Under the pieces are notes generated by a model that did no database searches, was not told the DNA's origin, and saw only the letters and a program-made list of their open reading frames with translations. Shown one piece after another: positions 6,103 through 12,858 of a stretch of DNA of 16,221 nucleotides. The position numbers were made by a program, and so were the translations under genes. Within the stretch, counting starts at the first letter, position 1; the number at the start of each line of letters is the position of its first letter. Source of the stretch: an uncultured Oscillospiraceae bacterium (GTDB taxonomy: Bacteria; Bacillota_A; Clostridia; Oscillospirales; Oscillospiraceae); contig CAAFFR010000003.1 of assembly GCA_900762245.1 (NCBI GenBank), positions 1 to 16,221 of the forward strand, written 5' to 3'.

Positions 6103-7596
6103 ATGCACATCAAGCTGAATCCCGCTGCTGCAAAGCAGCTTCGCACCGTAGACGAGCGGCTCATGTCCTATAATGTGGAAATGACGGAAGTTACCGGCGG
6201 CACCTTCTGGAAGGCCTACACCCCCGAGCAGATTGCCGGTACCGAACCTGTTCCCCCTCTGGTAAATCTGGCGGATATGGTGAAGCTCCAGGAATGGTAT
6301 GATCCCATCGACACCACCAATGAGCGTCTTATCAATCTGGCCAAGGCCTTCGGCCCTGTCTGGGTTCGTGTTTCCGGCACCTGGGCAAACAAAACCTACT
6401 ACAACTTCGACGGCAAGTATGAACCCGGCGTCGTTCCCGAAGGTTTCCAGAATGTTTTGCAGAAGGACCAGTGGCTGCACCTGCTGGACTTCGTCAAGGC
6501 TGTGGATGGCAAACTGCTGATCTCCTTTGCTAACTGTCCCGGCATCCATGATGCCGAAACACCCTGGTCTCCCTGGCAGGCCAAGCAGATTATGGATCTG
6601 TCCATCCAGTACGGTGTGCCCGTCAATGCTGTGGAATTTACCAACGAACCCAATCTGATGTCTACCTCCGGCTTCCCCAAAGGCTACACCGCTGCCCACT
6701 TCCGCCGTGACCAGGAAATCGCCAACGCCTGGGTCCGGGAAAACTACCCCGATGTGCTGCTGGTAGGCCCCAGCTCCACCGACTCCACTGTCATCGAAAT
6801 GGGTCCCGGCGCAAAAGGCGGCGCAGGCATCGGCGATGCCATGCCCGATGCCGTGACGACTCACGACCTGATGTGTGAATACAAGGTTCCCATGGACGTG
6901 TTCACTTACCACTACTATAACGGTATTTCCGAGCGTCTGGAATCCGTCATGCCCGCCGGTCACTGGCAGGCAAGCCAGGCCCACACCGACGATTATCTGT
7001 CCATGGCTGGTCTTTGCGCCCGCAGCTATGCTCCCATCCGTGACCAGTACATCCCCGGCGCCCAGATGTGGGTCACCGAGTCCGGCGATGCAGGCGGTGG
7101 CGGCAACACCTGGGGCAGCACCTACCTGGACGTTCTGAGAACACTGAACGAGCTGGGTGACTTCGCAACCGTCACCGACGGCATCATCTTCCACAACACT
7201 CTGGCCTCTTCTGACTATGGCTTCCTGCAGCACGGCACCTTTGAGCCCCGCCCCAACTACTGGGCTGTTCTGCTGTGGAATACCCTGATGGGCACCACCG
7301 TCTATGATGCCGCCACCGAGGGCCATGTCTACTGCCACTCCCGCAAGGATGGCAAGGATGGCTTCGTCTATCTGATCGTCAACAACGACCTGGAGAACGC
7401 TATGACCGTGGAGATCCCCGGCGAAGCAGAAGTATACACCCTGGCAGGCCGCGATGGTATGAGAAGTTCCGCCATGACCCTCAACGGCACAGAGCTGGCA
7501 GCCGGTCCCAAGGGCGAACTGCCTGTGCTGTCCGGTGTGAAGGCATCCGGCAGCGTAGAAATCGCTCCCGGCAGCTGCACCTTTATTGTTCTGTAA
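6103..7596 (+). CDS. Intracellular clan GH-A glycoside hydrolase, GH79-like
   Basis: A 497-residue (beta/alpha)8 glycosidase with a C-terminal beta-sandwich of about 100 residues. No signal peptide or membrane segment is present, so it acts on imported sugars in the cytoplasm. The acid/base glutamate is E182 in EFTNE182PN at the end of strand 4. The nucleophile is E326 in MWVTE326SG at strand 7. The N-terminal region VWVRVSGTWANKTYY (87-101) resembles the heparanase/beta-glucuronidase family GH79; GH39 is the main alternative. A GH79 enzyme would remove glucuronic acid from plant or host glycans. ATG at 6103 lies eight bases after AGGAG; the GTG at 6094 overlaps that site. Monocistronic with a terminator at 7627. 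Two structurally relevant oddities are the glycine runs around 234-244 and 329-334. The glycosidase call is firm, the family and substrate moderate. Confidence 0.85.
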   Translation: MHIKLNPAAAKQLRTVDERLMSYNVEMTEVTGGTFWKAYTPEQIAGTEPVPPLVNLADMVKLQEWYDPIDTTNERLINLAKAFGPVWVRVSGTWANKTYYNFDGKYEPGVVPEGFQNVLQKDQWLHLLDFVKAVDGKLLISFANCPGIHDAETPWSPWQAKQIMDLSIQYGVPVNAVEFTNEPNLMSTSGFPKGYTAAHFRRDQEIANAWVRENYPDVLLVGPSSTDSTVIEMGPGAKGGAGIGDAMPDAVTTHDLMCEYKVPMDVFTYHYYNGISERLESVMPAGHWQASQAHTDDYLSMAGLCARSYAPIRDQYIPGAQMWVTESGDAGGGGNTWGSTYLDVLRTLNELGDFATVTDGIIFHNTLASSDYGFLQHGTFEPRPNYWAVLLWNTLMGTTVYDAATEGHVYCHSRKDGKDGFVYLIVNNDLENAMTVEIPGEAEVYTLAGRDGMRSSAMTLNGTELAAGPKGELPVLSGVKASGSVEIAPGSCTFIVL

Positions 7597-7626
7597 CTCC
7601 TTACTTTTACATAGCAATCCCCTTAC

Positions 7627-7660
7627 ACAAACAAGCCGTCCGGAAGGACGGCTTGTTTGT
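7627..7660. terminator. Terminator hairpin after the glycosidase gene
   Basis: ACAAACAAGCCGTCC (7627-7641) pairs perfectly with 7646-7660 around GGAA; the 3' arm is itself T-rich. Confidence 0.8.
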
Positions 7661-7778
7661 ATATTACGTCTTCGGTGTGATCCGGATAAGCTGCGCAATG
7701 ATGCCGAAAAGCGCTCCTCTTTGTTCAGTATGCGCATACTATTCCTTAAAAAAGTTGGATTTTCAAACAAAAGCGCCT

Positions 7779-7807
7779 TTGAAATCCAGGAAAATTCCCG
7801 CTATAAT
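7779..7807 (+). promoter_or_regulatory. Promoter of the CarD-like gene
   Basis: TTGAAA (7779-7784), 17 bp, TATAAT (7802-7807), close to consensus. Confidence 0.8.
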
Positions 7808-7847
7808 ATAGGATAGAAGCAACCGGTATCATAGGAGGAATGGCACA

Positions 7848-8351
7848 ATGTTTCAGGTAAATGATGTGATTATTTACGGCAGTCAGGGCGTTTGTGAAAT
7901 CGCAGCAATCGAAGAAAAGTCCATCAGCGGAGTAAAGAAAGCGTATTTTGTTTTGAAGCCGGTCAAGGATCCGGGTTCTACGATCTATGCGCCAACAGAT
8001 AACGCCCTTGTGCGAAAGAAGATGCGCCGGCTCTTGACTGTCAGCCAGATCCATAACCTGATTGACTCCATGCCCAATGAAAAAACCGTTTGGATTGACA
8101 ATGTGAATGAGCGCAAAGAATGCTACAAAAAGCTTCTTGCCAGCGGAGATCACACGGCATTGATTCAGATGATCAAAGCCATTTATGCCCATAAAAAAGA
8201 GCGGGAAGCGGCCGGTAAGCGGCTGCATATGATGGATGAACATTTCTTCAAAGACGCGGAACAGATTCTGTATAACGAGTTTCAGTACGTATTGAACTTG
8301 TCCAACAAAGATGCGTTGATGCAGTACATACTGGAACGGATCGGAAACTGA
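7848..8351 (+). CDS. CarD-like transcription regulator
   Basis: A 167-residue protein. Residues 1-55 form the CarD/TRCF RNA polymerase interaction domain (F-x-V-N-D-x-V-I-Y-G-x-x-G-V-C at the start, then YFVLKPV and the T-I-Y-A-P strand), which binds the beta subunit of RNA polymerase. Residues 60-167 are a helical DNA-binding-type domain with KKMRRLLT and several amphipathic helices. CarD proteins stabilise open promoter complexes and adjust rRNA and stress transcription. The ATG follows AGGAGG by about nine bases. Monocistronic, strong promoter and strong terminator. Small CarD homologues are common in Clostridia, often in several copies. Confidence 0.92.
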   Translation: MFQVNDVIIYGSQGVCEIAAIEEKSISGVKKAYFVLKPVKDPGSTIYAPTDNALVRKKMRRLLTVSQIHNLIDSMPNEKTVWIDNVNERKECYKKLLASGDHTALIQMIKAIYAHKKEREAAGKRLHMMDEHFFKDAEQILYNEFQYVLNLSNKDALMQYILERIGN

Positions 8352-8365
8352 AGCTAATCACAGAC

Positions 8366-8411
8366 AAGGCACAGAATTGGGAAGGGCTTCCCTCCAATTC
8401 TGTGCCTTTCT
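8366..8411 (+). terminator. Terminator of the CarD-like gene
   Basis: AAGGCACAGAATTGG (8366-8380) pairs perfectly with 8394-8408, with an inner GGAAG/CTTCC helix, followed by TTTCTTCT. The next 170 bases to 8583 show no gene, only an imperfect long inverted repeat (CTGACCG/CGGTCAG). Confidence 0.85.
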
Positions 8412-8583
8412 TCTGTTATAGGCCTTGCTGCTTTCCGGCTGACCGGCGACGGGATTCCGCTCGCCCGGAACTGGATGCAGCGGTCAGCGCAAGGAAAAAA
8501 GCCGTTTCATAGGTAAAATCTTCTTTTTCTTTTCATGATCCATTTTTCAACTGTCATTATTATGTTCCTTGTTGTTTGCTTTC

Positions 8584-9510
8584 TTATGGAAGAAGCCAAT
8601 CTGCAATACAGTTCCGCAAGCTTTCGGCAGTCCCGCTGGCTTCTTCATGGAAAATGTCATGTCTTGCATTGGGGAGCAGATTGAGGGTCACATTTTCCAT
8701 ACCGACTTTTTTCATGCGGTTATAGATCGTCCGGACGCCTTTCCCTGCATCGCCAACGGGATCTTCCTGCCCGGAGATCAACAAAATGGGGAGACTTGTA
8801 TCCCATCCGTCATATTCAAATGCGCTCCCGGAACGCTTCATAGAACCAAGCAGTTCCCAGAAAAGACCTGCGGAAATATTTTTGCGTACCAGAGGATCCG
8901 AAAGGTATTGATCCAATGCCTCTGTATCGCCGCAGAGCCAGTCTGCTTCCGTTCGGGTGGGCTTGAATTTCTGGTTATACGTACCAAAGGACAGCTGCTT
9001 GATCAGACTGGTAGTTCCGTCAAAGCCTGACTTTTTGAACTCTCCCTTGACGATGGCCATCATAATAGAAAGAATCCACCCCGGCTGATGACCGGTACCG
9101 GCAATAATGGCACCGGCCAGCTCTCCTTCACAGGGATACTTTGTCAGATACTCCCGCAGCAGAAAAGAACCCAGGGAGAAACCCAGCATGTAGTGAGGAA
9201 CTCCGGGGAAGCGGGTTTTCAGTTCTGTAAAAAATAGACGCATATCTTCAATGGATGCTGTCCAGCCGCCTTTGCCGAAGGAAGCAATCTCCGGATTGCC
9301 GGAGTTTTTACCATGGCCCCGCAGATCGAAACCTGCCACCGCGATACCATGACTGCACAGATCCGCAGCCAAGGACTCATACCGTCCCATATGCTCGGTC
9401 ATGCCGTGGGTAATCTGCAAAATTGCTTTTACGTCCTGCTTCGGTTGCCAGATTACAGCAGGAAGATTGATTCCCCCGTGACCGGTTATCATAAATTGTT
9501 CTGTCTTCAT
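8584..9510 (-). CDS. Alpha/beta hydrolase, lysophospholipase/monoacylglycerol-lipase type
   Basis: A 308-residue soluble serine hydrolase of the Hydrolase_4 group, which cleaves lysophospholipids or monoglycerides. The HGMTEHMGRY segment (oxyanion region, about 35-43) and FDLRGHGKNSG (61-71) are typical. The nucleophile elbow is GFS112LG, the acid is D250 in GQEDPVG and the base is H284 in ARH284D. A lid of about 60 residues sits between strands 6 and 7. ATG at 9510 is chosen: AGAAGG precedes it, and the longer in-frame TTG start at 9543 has no ribosome site. It is divergent from the hydrolase at 9761, and a possible 26-codon leader ORF sits between its promoter and start. No terminator with a T run was found in the first 60 bases after the stop. 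Confidence 0.92.
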   Translation of the reverse strand: MKTEQFMITGHGGINLPAVIWQPKQDVKAILQITHGMTEHMGRYESLAADLCSHGIAVAGFDLRGHGKNSGNPEIASFGKGGWTASIEDMRLFFTELKTRFPGVPHYMLGFSLGSFLLREYLTKYPCEGELAGAIIAGTGHQPGWILSIMMAIVKGEFKKSGFDGTTSLIKQLSFGTYNQKFKPTRTEADWLCGDTEALDQYLSDPLVRKNISAGLFWELLGSMKRSGSAFEYDGWDTSLPILLISGQEDPVGDAGKGVRTIYNRMKKVGMENVTLNLLPNARHDIFHEEASGTAESLRNCIADWLLP

Positions 9511-9539
9511 ATGACTACCTTCTTTCTTATCACACAAAA

Positions 9540-9620
9540 TCAATACCTGCGATAAGGTGCTGCTGCAACCGAAATCACCCCATCCGGCTTATCGCGTTCA
9601 ATATAGGTTCCGGCCTTCAT
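9540..9620 (-). CDS. Possible 26-aa leader ORF upstream of the lysophospholipase
   Basis: The minus strand has ATG at 9618-9620, GGAG about nine bases before it, and 26 codons beginning M-K-A-G-T-Y-I-E-R-D-K and ending A-P-Y-R-R-Y, then TGA 30 bases before the lipase ATG. A TATAAT element lies about 30 bases upstream, so the ORF would be translated first from the same mRNA. No family is recognised. It may be a regulatory leader peptide, a small protein, or chance. Confidence 0.35.
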   Translation of the reverse strand: MKAGTYIERDKPDGVISVAAAPYRRY

Positions 9621-9671
9621 AGGGAGTATCTCCAGTGTATTCAGGACTATTATAGCGCAGAAAGGCCGGAA
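9608..9671. repeat. 10-bp inverted repeat around the lysophospholipase promoter
   Basis: TTCCGGCCTT (9608-9617) and its exact reverse complement (9662-9671) are 44 bp apart. One copy lies in the spacer of the minus-strand promoter, the other abuts the leader ORF start. The layout suggests a two-site operator in this divergent control region. Confidence 0.5.
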
Positions 9672-9677
9672 TTGCTA
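9649..9677 (-). promoter_or_regulatory. Promoter of the lysophospholipase unit
   Basis: Minus-strand TATAAT (9649-9654) with a weak TAGCAA (9672-9677) 17 bp upstream. A weak -35 with an inverted repeat in the spacer would fit activator control. Confidence 0.5.
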
Positions 9678-9684
9678 TTCCGCG

Positions 9685-9713
9685 TTGACACGATAACCGA
9701 AAAATAATAAAAT
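9685..9713 (+). promoter_or_regulatory. Promoter of the alpha/beta hydrolase/nitroreductase unit
   Basis: Consensus TTGACA (9685-9690), 17 bp, TAAAAT (9708-9713). It diverges from the lysophospholipase promoter. Confidence 0.75.
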
Positions 9714-9760
9714 AGATTTGCACCTTTCGTTCAGTTACCCATTACCGCGGAGGATCAACC

Positions 9761-10555
9761 GTGATGAATCAAACGGAATTGATTTCGGCATGGAAAGCCG
9801 AAGAGAAAATAGCCCACATGATTGAATTCGGACAGCGCAATACCGATGTGGTCATACTTCTTCATGGCGGCGGTCTGTCCTGGTGGAACTACCGGGAGGC
9901 GGCGCAGCTGCTGGCAGCGCAGTATCATGTGGTGCTCCCGGTGCTGGACGGCCATGCAGACAGCGATGCGCCTTTTACCACCATCGAAGAAAACGCGGCC
10001 AGACTGATTTTCTATATTGATGCCCATTTCGGCGGGCAGGTTCTGGCCATTGGCGGTCTTTCCCTGGGCGGACAGGTGGCTGTGGAGATGCTTTCTCTGC
10101 GGAGCGACATCTGCCAATATGCCTTGATTGAAAGCGCACTGGTCAAGCCCATGAAGCTGACCCATGCGCTGATTGGCCCCACCTTCGGCATGAGTTATGA
10201 CCTGATCAAGCAGCGTTGGTTCGCCAAGATACAGGCCGCCTATCTGGGTATTCCCGAGGCCCTGTTCGACGATTATTTCCGGGACACCTGCAAGATCAGC
10301 AAAGCGGATATGATCGCCTGCCTGAAGGCCAACAGCTTGTACACCATCAAGCCGCGCCTGTCCGAAACAAGCGCGAAAGTCAAAATCGTGGCAGGTGCCA
10401 AAGAGCAGAAAAACATCCGGGATTCTGCAAAAATGCTGAATCAGACCATTCCGGGAAGCAATATGGAGATCCTGCCCAGCCTGCGCCATGGTGATTTGAG
10501 TATCAACTATCCGCAACGCTATACGCGGATGCTTACAGAATGGATTGGGAGGTAA
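9761..10555 (+). CDS. Alpha/beta hydrolase
   Basis: A 264-residue alpha/beta-hydrolase. VILLHGGGLSWWNY (31-44) gives the oxyanion loop, VLDGHADSD (61-69) the following loop, and GGLS101LGG the nucleophile elbow. The catalytic histidine is likely H243 (LRHGDL). At the usual acid position, where relatives have G-E-K-D, this protein has G-A-K-E, so E215 may replace aspartate. A helical lid lies at about 130-195. GTG at 9761 is seven bases after GGAGG; an ATG follows at 9764 and is nearly as good. The nitroreductase remnant begins five bases after the stop, with its ribosome site inside this gene, so the two were one operon. Substrate unknown; small-ester or thioester hydrolases and peroxidases share this fold. 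Confidence 0.88.
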   Translation: MMNQTELISAWKAEEKIAHMIEFGQRNTDVVILLHGGGLSWWNYREAAQLLAAQYHVVLPVLDGHADSDAPFTTIEENAARLIFYIDAHFGGQVLAIGGLSLGGQVAVEMLSLRSDICQYALIESALVKPMKLTHALIGPTFGMSYDLIKQRWFAKIQAAYLGIPEALFDDYFRDTCKISKADMIACLKANSLYTIKPRLSETSAKVKIVAGAKEQKNIRDSAKMLNQTIPGSNMEILPSLRHGDLSINYPQRYTRMLTEWIGR

Positions 10556-10559
10556 CGAA

Positions 10560-10748
10560 ATGACCCTGAATGAAATGATCTACCATCGCAAGTCCTGCCG
10601 CAGTTTCCTGGGCAAGCCGGTGGACGCGGAGATGATTGAAAAGATCCTGTCCTTTGAGCCGAAGCCACTGTATCCGCAGATCAAGGTCCGCATGGACATC
10701 GTCAGCCGGGACAAGGTCAAGTGCATCTGTCCAGTTCTCCGGAAATAA
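10560..10748 (+). pseudogene. Nitroreductase family protein, truncated to its N-terminus
   Basis: Sixty-two codons. The start MTLNEMIYHRKSCRSF, then PVDAEMIEKIL and KPLYPQIKVRMDIV, match the first third of a nitroreductase, an FMN enzyme normally of 170-200 residues; the R-K-S-x-R-x-F stretch contacts FMN phosphate. The reading then leaves the family after C-I-C-P and stops five codons later. Downstream frames do not resume the family, so this is a deletion rather than a simple frameshift. GGGAGG lies seven bases before the ATG and the unit is still coupled to the hydrolase. The remnant lacks most of the FMN and dimer core and is unlikely to be active. Confidence 0.75.
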
Positions 10749-10804
10749 CCCCAGGAGTTGAAGCAAAATGCTGCTGGGTATAAAAAGCAGAATACAATCC
10801 TTCG

Positions 10805-10832
10805 TTGACTTTTTGATTTATTTCGATATAAT
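10805..10832 (+). promoter_or_regulatory. Promoter of the MATE leader
   Basis: TTGACT (10805-10810), 16 bp, TATAAT (10827-10832), close to consensus. Transcription should begin near 10839. Confidence 0.75.
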
Positions 10833-10838
10833 AGAAGT

Positions 10839-10972
10839 ATCAATAGAACAGATGTCATCGGAGGACAGTACACCGTAGTGTAGGGGATCGTAAGCAGTAT
10901 GCTTGCAGGCCGCCTGTCGGATAAGATGTCCGGTGAGCCCGGTTATTGTGTAATACAATGGCCGGGTTTTTT
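10839..10972 (+). promoter_or_regulatory. Structured leader RNA with terminator before MATE (candidate riboswitch or attenuator)
   Basis: About 130 bases separate the promoter from a terminator that precedes the MATE start codon. Before the terminator I see TACAC-cgta-GTGTA, then GTAAGCA-gta-TGCTTGC (one wobble), both enclosed by GACAG...CTGTC, i.e. a possible three-way junction. This plan, aptamer-like domain then terminator before an efflux gene, is that of a riboswitch or other attenuation element. It did not match the consensus of the riboswitch classes I could recall. The downstream gene is broken, so the element is now an orphan here. Confidence 0.55.
10938..10972 (+). terminator. Intrinsic terminator inside the MATE leader
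   Basis: CCCGGTTATTGT (10938-10949) pairs with ACAATGGCCGGG (10955-10966), with two G-T wobbles, followed by TTTTTT. It is upstream of the MATE ATG, so it acts as an attenuator. Confidence 0.8.
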
Positions 10973-10991
10973 GTTGTATATGGGAGGAAAA

Positions 10992-11090
10992 ATGAAAGAG
11001 CAAATTCAATTATCAGATCACTTCACATATGGAAGGTTGATCCGCTTTACCTTGCCGTCCATTGGCATGATGATTTTCATGTCCATTTAT
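10992..11090 (+). pseudogene. MATE family efflux transporter, 33-codon N-terminal remnant
   Basis: GGGAGG precedes ATG, and the protein runs M-K-E-Q-I-Q-L-S-D-H-F-T-Y-G-R-L-I-R-F-T-L-P-S-I-G then M-M-I-F-M-S-I-Y. This is the usual start of Clostridial MATE multidrug exporters up to the middle of the first membrane helix. After Y33, near 11091, the sequence changes to KLVRQIFERMKAV and polar residues with no membrane character, so the gene is cut by foreign sequence. A full MATE has about 450 residues and 12 helices. The frame stays open to 11309, giving a chimeric ORF that should not be functional. Confidence 0.8.
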
Positions 11091-11134
11091 AAGCTGGTGC
11101 GCCAGATCTTTGAACGGATGAAGGCTGTTCCTAA

Positions 11135-11557
11135 AGCGAGATCGTCAATGTCCGTTACAAGGAAAAGATGGACGAGCGGCGGGCGCTACTCCGCAGCATC
11201 CGGGCCGACTACACAAAGTCGGCGGGTGAGCTTGAAATGCTCAGGGCAGAGGTTATCAAATCTCTGCGTGGGGAAAGCGCTTTTTCCCAATCGCTGCTTG
11301 GCTCTCTAATTGCTGATGCTGAGACAAAATGTCTCGAAGTTCAGCAGCAGCTTGAGGCAGCACAAGCGGCCTATGATAAGGGACAGGCAGTCCTGGCATC
11401 CTTGAACGCCCAGTATGACGATATTATTTCGTGGGCTGATATGTACGATACCGCAAGTATCGAAGCCAAGAAGATGATTGTTAACTGCCTTATCAAGCGG
11501 GTGGATGTCTACCGGGACTACAAGCTGCACATCGACGTCAACATCGACTTTGAGTAG
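11135..11557 (+). pseudogene. Large serine recombinase, C-terminal remnant
   Basis: The frame opens after a TAA at 11132 and reads about 140 codons with K-E-K-M-D-E-R-R, a long helical coiled-coil stretch (LEVQQQLEAAQAAYDK), and the ending SIEAKKMIVNCLIKRVDVYR. That ending matches the C-terminus of TnpX/resolvase-type large serine recombinases of Clostridial mobile elements. The catalytic N-terminal resolvase domain and the recombinase domain are missing. A short preceding stretch in another frame (VRQIFERMKAV, 11097-11129) may be another piece of the same gene, which would imply an internal deletion. No start codon with a ribosome site is present. It marks an old insertion into the MATE gene. 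Confidence 0.75.
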
Positions 11558-11594
11558 TTTAGCATGGGACTTGATATTGTTTGGATTGCGGCAT

Positions 11595-11624
11595 AAAAAA
11601 TACTCACTTTCCAAGGAAAGTGAG
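11595..11624 (-). terminator. Terminator downstream of the tRNA-Ala 3' half
   Basis: CTCACTTTC and GAAAGTGAG pair (11603-11624), with a T run on the minus strand (11595-11600). A further run of ten T lies between it and the tRNA 3' end. It fits a native tRNA terminator, read on the minus strand. Confidence 0.65.
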
Positions 11625-11651
11625 CAAAAAAAAAATTACTTAGTGTACCCA

Positions 11652-11696
11652 TGGTGGAGATAAGCGGGATCGAACCGCTGACCTCTTGAATGCCAT
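11652..11696 (-). tRNA. tRNA-Ala (GGC) 3' half: integration scar (att site)
   Basis: Read on the minus strand it starts with the anticodon loop ATGGCAT (anticodon GGC), then the 3' anticodon stem TCAAG, the variable loop, the T arm AGCGG-TTCGATC-CCGCT, acceptor strand TATCTCC and encoded ACCA. These 45 bases equal tRNA positions 32-76. The 5' half is absent: the sequence before the loop does not pair with TCAAG. This is not a functional tRNA. It is what remains at one end when an element integrates into the 3' part of a tRNA gene and carries a copy of that part. Confidence 0.85.
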
Positions 11697-11729
11697 GGCC
11701 TCCCTGGTGTATACTAATGAATATAATCC

Positions 11730-11756
11730 GTCCAATTCGTCCAAATAGTCCATTTT
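11730..11756 (+). repeat. Three tandem 9-bp repeats next to the att site
   Basis: GTCCAATTC, GTCCAAATA and GTCCATTTT follow head to tail, sharing GTCCA at a strict 9-bp period. Position and form suggest binding sites for an integrase arm domain or an excisionase. Confidence 0.6.
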
Positions 11757-11806
11757 AATTGCATAAAAATCCAATATGTGTCAGCTGGTGCATAATGTTT
11801 CGTCGT

Positions 11807-11830
11807 CATTCTGGTATGCATTCTGGTATG
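11807..11830 (+). repeat. Tandem 12-bp direct repeat upstream of the Fic-like gene
   Basis: CATTCTGGTATG occurs twice back to back. Related CTGGTGCATA (11785) and CTGGTGTATA (11704) make four CTGGT-type sites in 120 bases. They may bind the island's recombinase or the HTH domain of the Fic-like protein. Confidence 0.6.
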
Positions 11831-11917
11831 AAAAGTTTCGCACTCTCAAGTGTTTCGCAGCCTTCATTCCAGAGAAACCTACCAGCACAAATGAACCGCT
11901 GAAAGGAAAAGATTATT

Positions 11918-12856
11918 ATGCAGTACATCTCAACAAAAGAAGCGTCTGAAAACTGGAAAGTTACAGAACAGCTGATCCGCCGCTATTGCAGACAGGAACG
12001 CATACCTGGTGCAATCCAAAAAGATGGCGCGTGGCTGATTCCTGCAAAAGCAAAGAAACCCAGTCGAACGGAATCTACTGAACCTGAAGAAGAAAAATTG
12101 CCGCCTCTGGCGCGAACCCTTATCCGTCAAAAAAAGAAGAAAAACTTCCATGGTCTGTATGACTATGTTCAGACGGATTTCACCTACAGCTCCTGCCGGA
12201 TGGCCAGCAACCGTCTGACCCGTGGGCAGGTGGAAACCATCTTCAAGAAAGGAAAAGTGTCTGTCTCCTTTGAACCCATGAAGGTTTCGGACCTTGTGGA
12301 AGTCCTGAACCATTGCGTCTGTGTGGACTATATTCTGGACCACATCGAGGAACCGCTGTCCACCAAATTTATTAAGAATCTCCATTACCAACTTACCTTC
12401 GGCACTGTGGATGAGCGCAAAAAGAAAGTCACTCCGGGCCAGTTCCGTACCAAGAATTCTCAGCGAAAAGAAAGCTTCATTCTCCCCTCTGACTGTGTCA
12501 GCGACAAGCTGAAACTGCTGACTGCACGGTATGAATCCCTGGAAGAAGTGGATCGCCGGGATATTCTGGACTTCCATGTACGCTTTGTGAGGATCTTCCC
12601 CTTCGAAGATTACAACGGTCGAGTCGGTCGGCTGATCATGTTCAAAGAATGTCTGCGGCATGATGTGATGCCCTTCATTCTGGATGATAAGCGCCGGACA
12701 CGCTATTTGGAAGGCCTCCGGGAATGGGACAATGACAGCAGCATTCTGGCTGAAGTTGTGATGGAAGCTCAGAGCCGCTTCGATGCCCAGATCCAGCTGC
12801 AGAAGCTAGCCGAACACCGGCAGAACTTCCTGCCAGTTGGATTCATGGAGGATTGA
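11918..12856 (+). CDS. Fic-fold protein with N-terminal HTH and degenerate active site
   Basis: A 312-residue protein. Residues 1-50 look like an excisionase/MerR-type HTH (YISTKEASENWKVTEQLIRR, then IPGAIQKDGAWLIPAKAKKP). A charged linker (50-75) leads to a Fic domain (about 80-285). Fic enzymes transfer AMP or similar groups to target hydroxyls using HxFx(D/E)GNGRxxR. Here that loop is F227-P-F229-E-D231-Y232-N-G-R235-V-G-R238: the catalytic histidine is phenylalanine and the first loop glycine is tyrosine. The auto-inhibitory motif, normally (S/T)xxxE(G/N), appears as SSCRMA96SN with glutamate replaced. Catalysis by the standard route is unlikely; it may be a regulator or binding protein. 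ATG follows AAAGGAAAAG. TnpV starts three bases after the stop, so the genes form an operon. Confidence 0.88.
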   Translation: MQYISTKEASENWKVTEQLIRRYCRQERIPGAIQKDGAWLIPAKAKKPSRTESTEPEEEKLPPLARTLIRQKKKKNFHGLYDYVQTDFTYSSCRMASNRLTRGQVETIFKKGKVSVSFEPMKVSDLVEVLNHCVCVDYILDHIEEPLSTKFIKNLHYQLTFGTVDERKKKVTPGQFRTKNSQRKESFILPSDCVSDKLKLLTARYESLEEVDRRDILDFHVRFVRIFPFEDYNGRVGRLIMFKECLRHDVMPFILDDKRRTRYLEGLREWDNDSSILAEVVMEAQSRFDAQIQLQKLAEHRQNFLPVGFMED

Positions 12857-12858
12857 TT

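Noticed and set aside
7664..7745. Minus-strand stretch reading like a protein end (A-L-F-G-I-I-A-Q-L-I-R-I-T-P-K-T, stop)
   Set aside because: It is too short, has no start with a ribosome site, and could equally be chance; it may be a gene remnant but cannot be supported.
5965..7770. Very long open frame opposite the glycosidase gene (601 codons, minus strand)
   Set aside because: It is the mirror of the glycosidase's GC-rich third codon positions. It has no family resemblance and no ribosome site, and the plus strand shows clear catalytic motifs.
10839..10937. Assigning the MATE leader to a known riboswitch (purine, ykkC, THF, PreQ1, c-di-GMP)
   Set aside because: None of the conserved core strings I know for these classes is present; naming one would be a guess.
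11097..11309. Chimeric frame continuing from MATE into recombinase sequence as a real fusion gene
   Set aside because: After codon 33 the frame soon departs from recombinase coding, which continues in another frame; the product would be nonsense.
11652..11696. Functional tRNA-Ala gene
   Set aside because: Only positions 32-76 are present; the 5' acceptor strand, D arm and 5' anticodon stem are missing.
11730..11830. CRISPR array
   Set aside because: Repeats are 9-12 bp, tandem and without unique spacers of 30 bp, and there are no cas genes.
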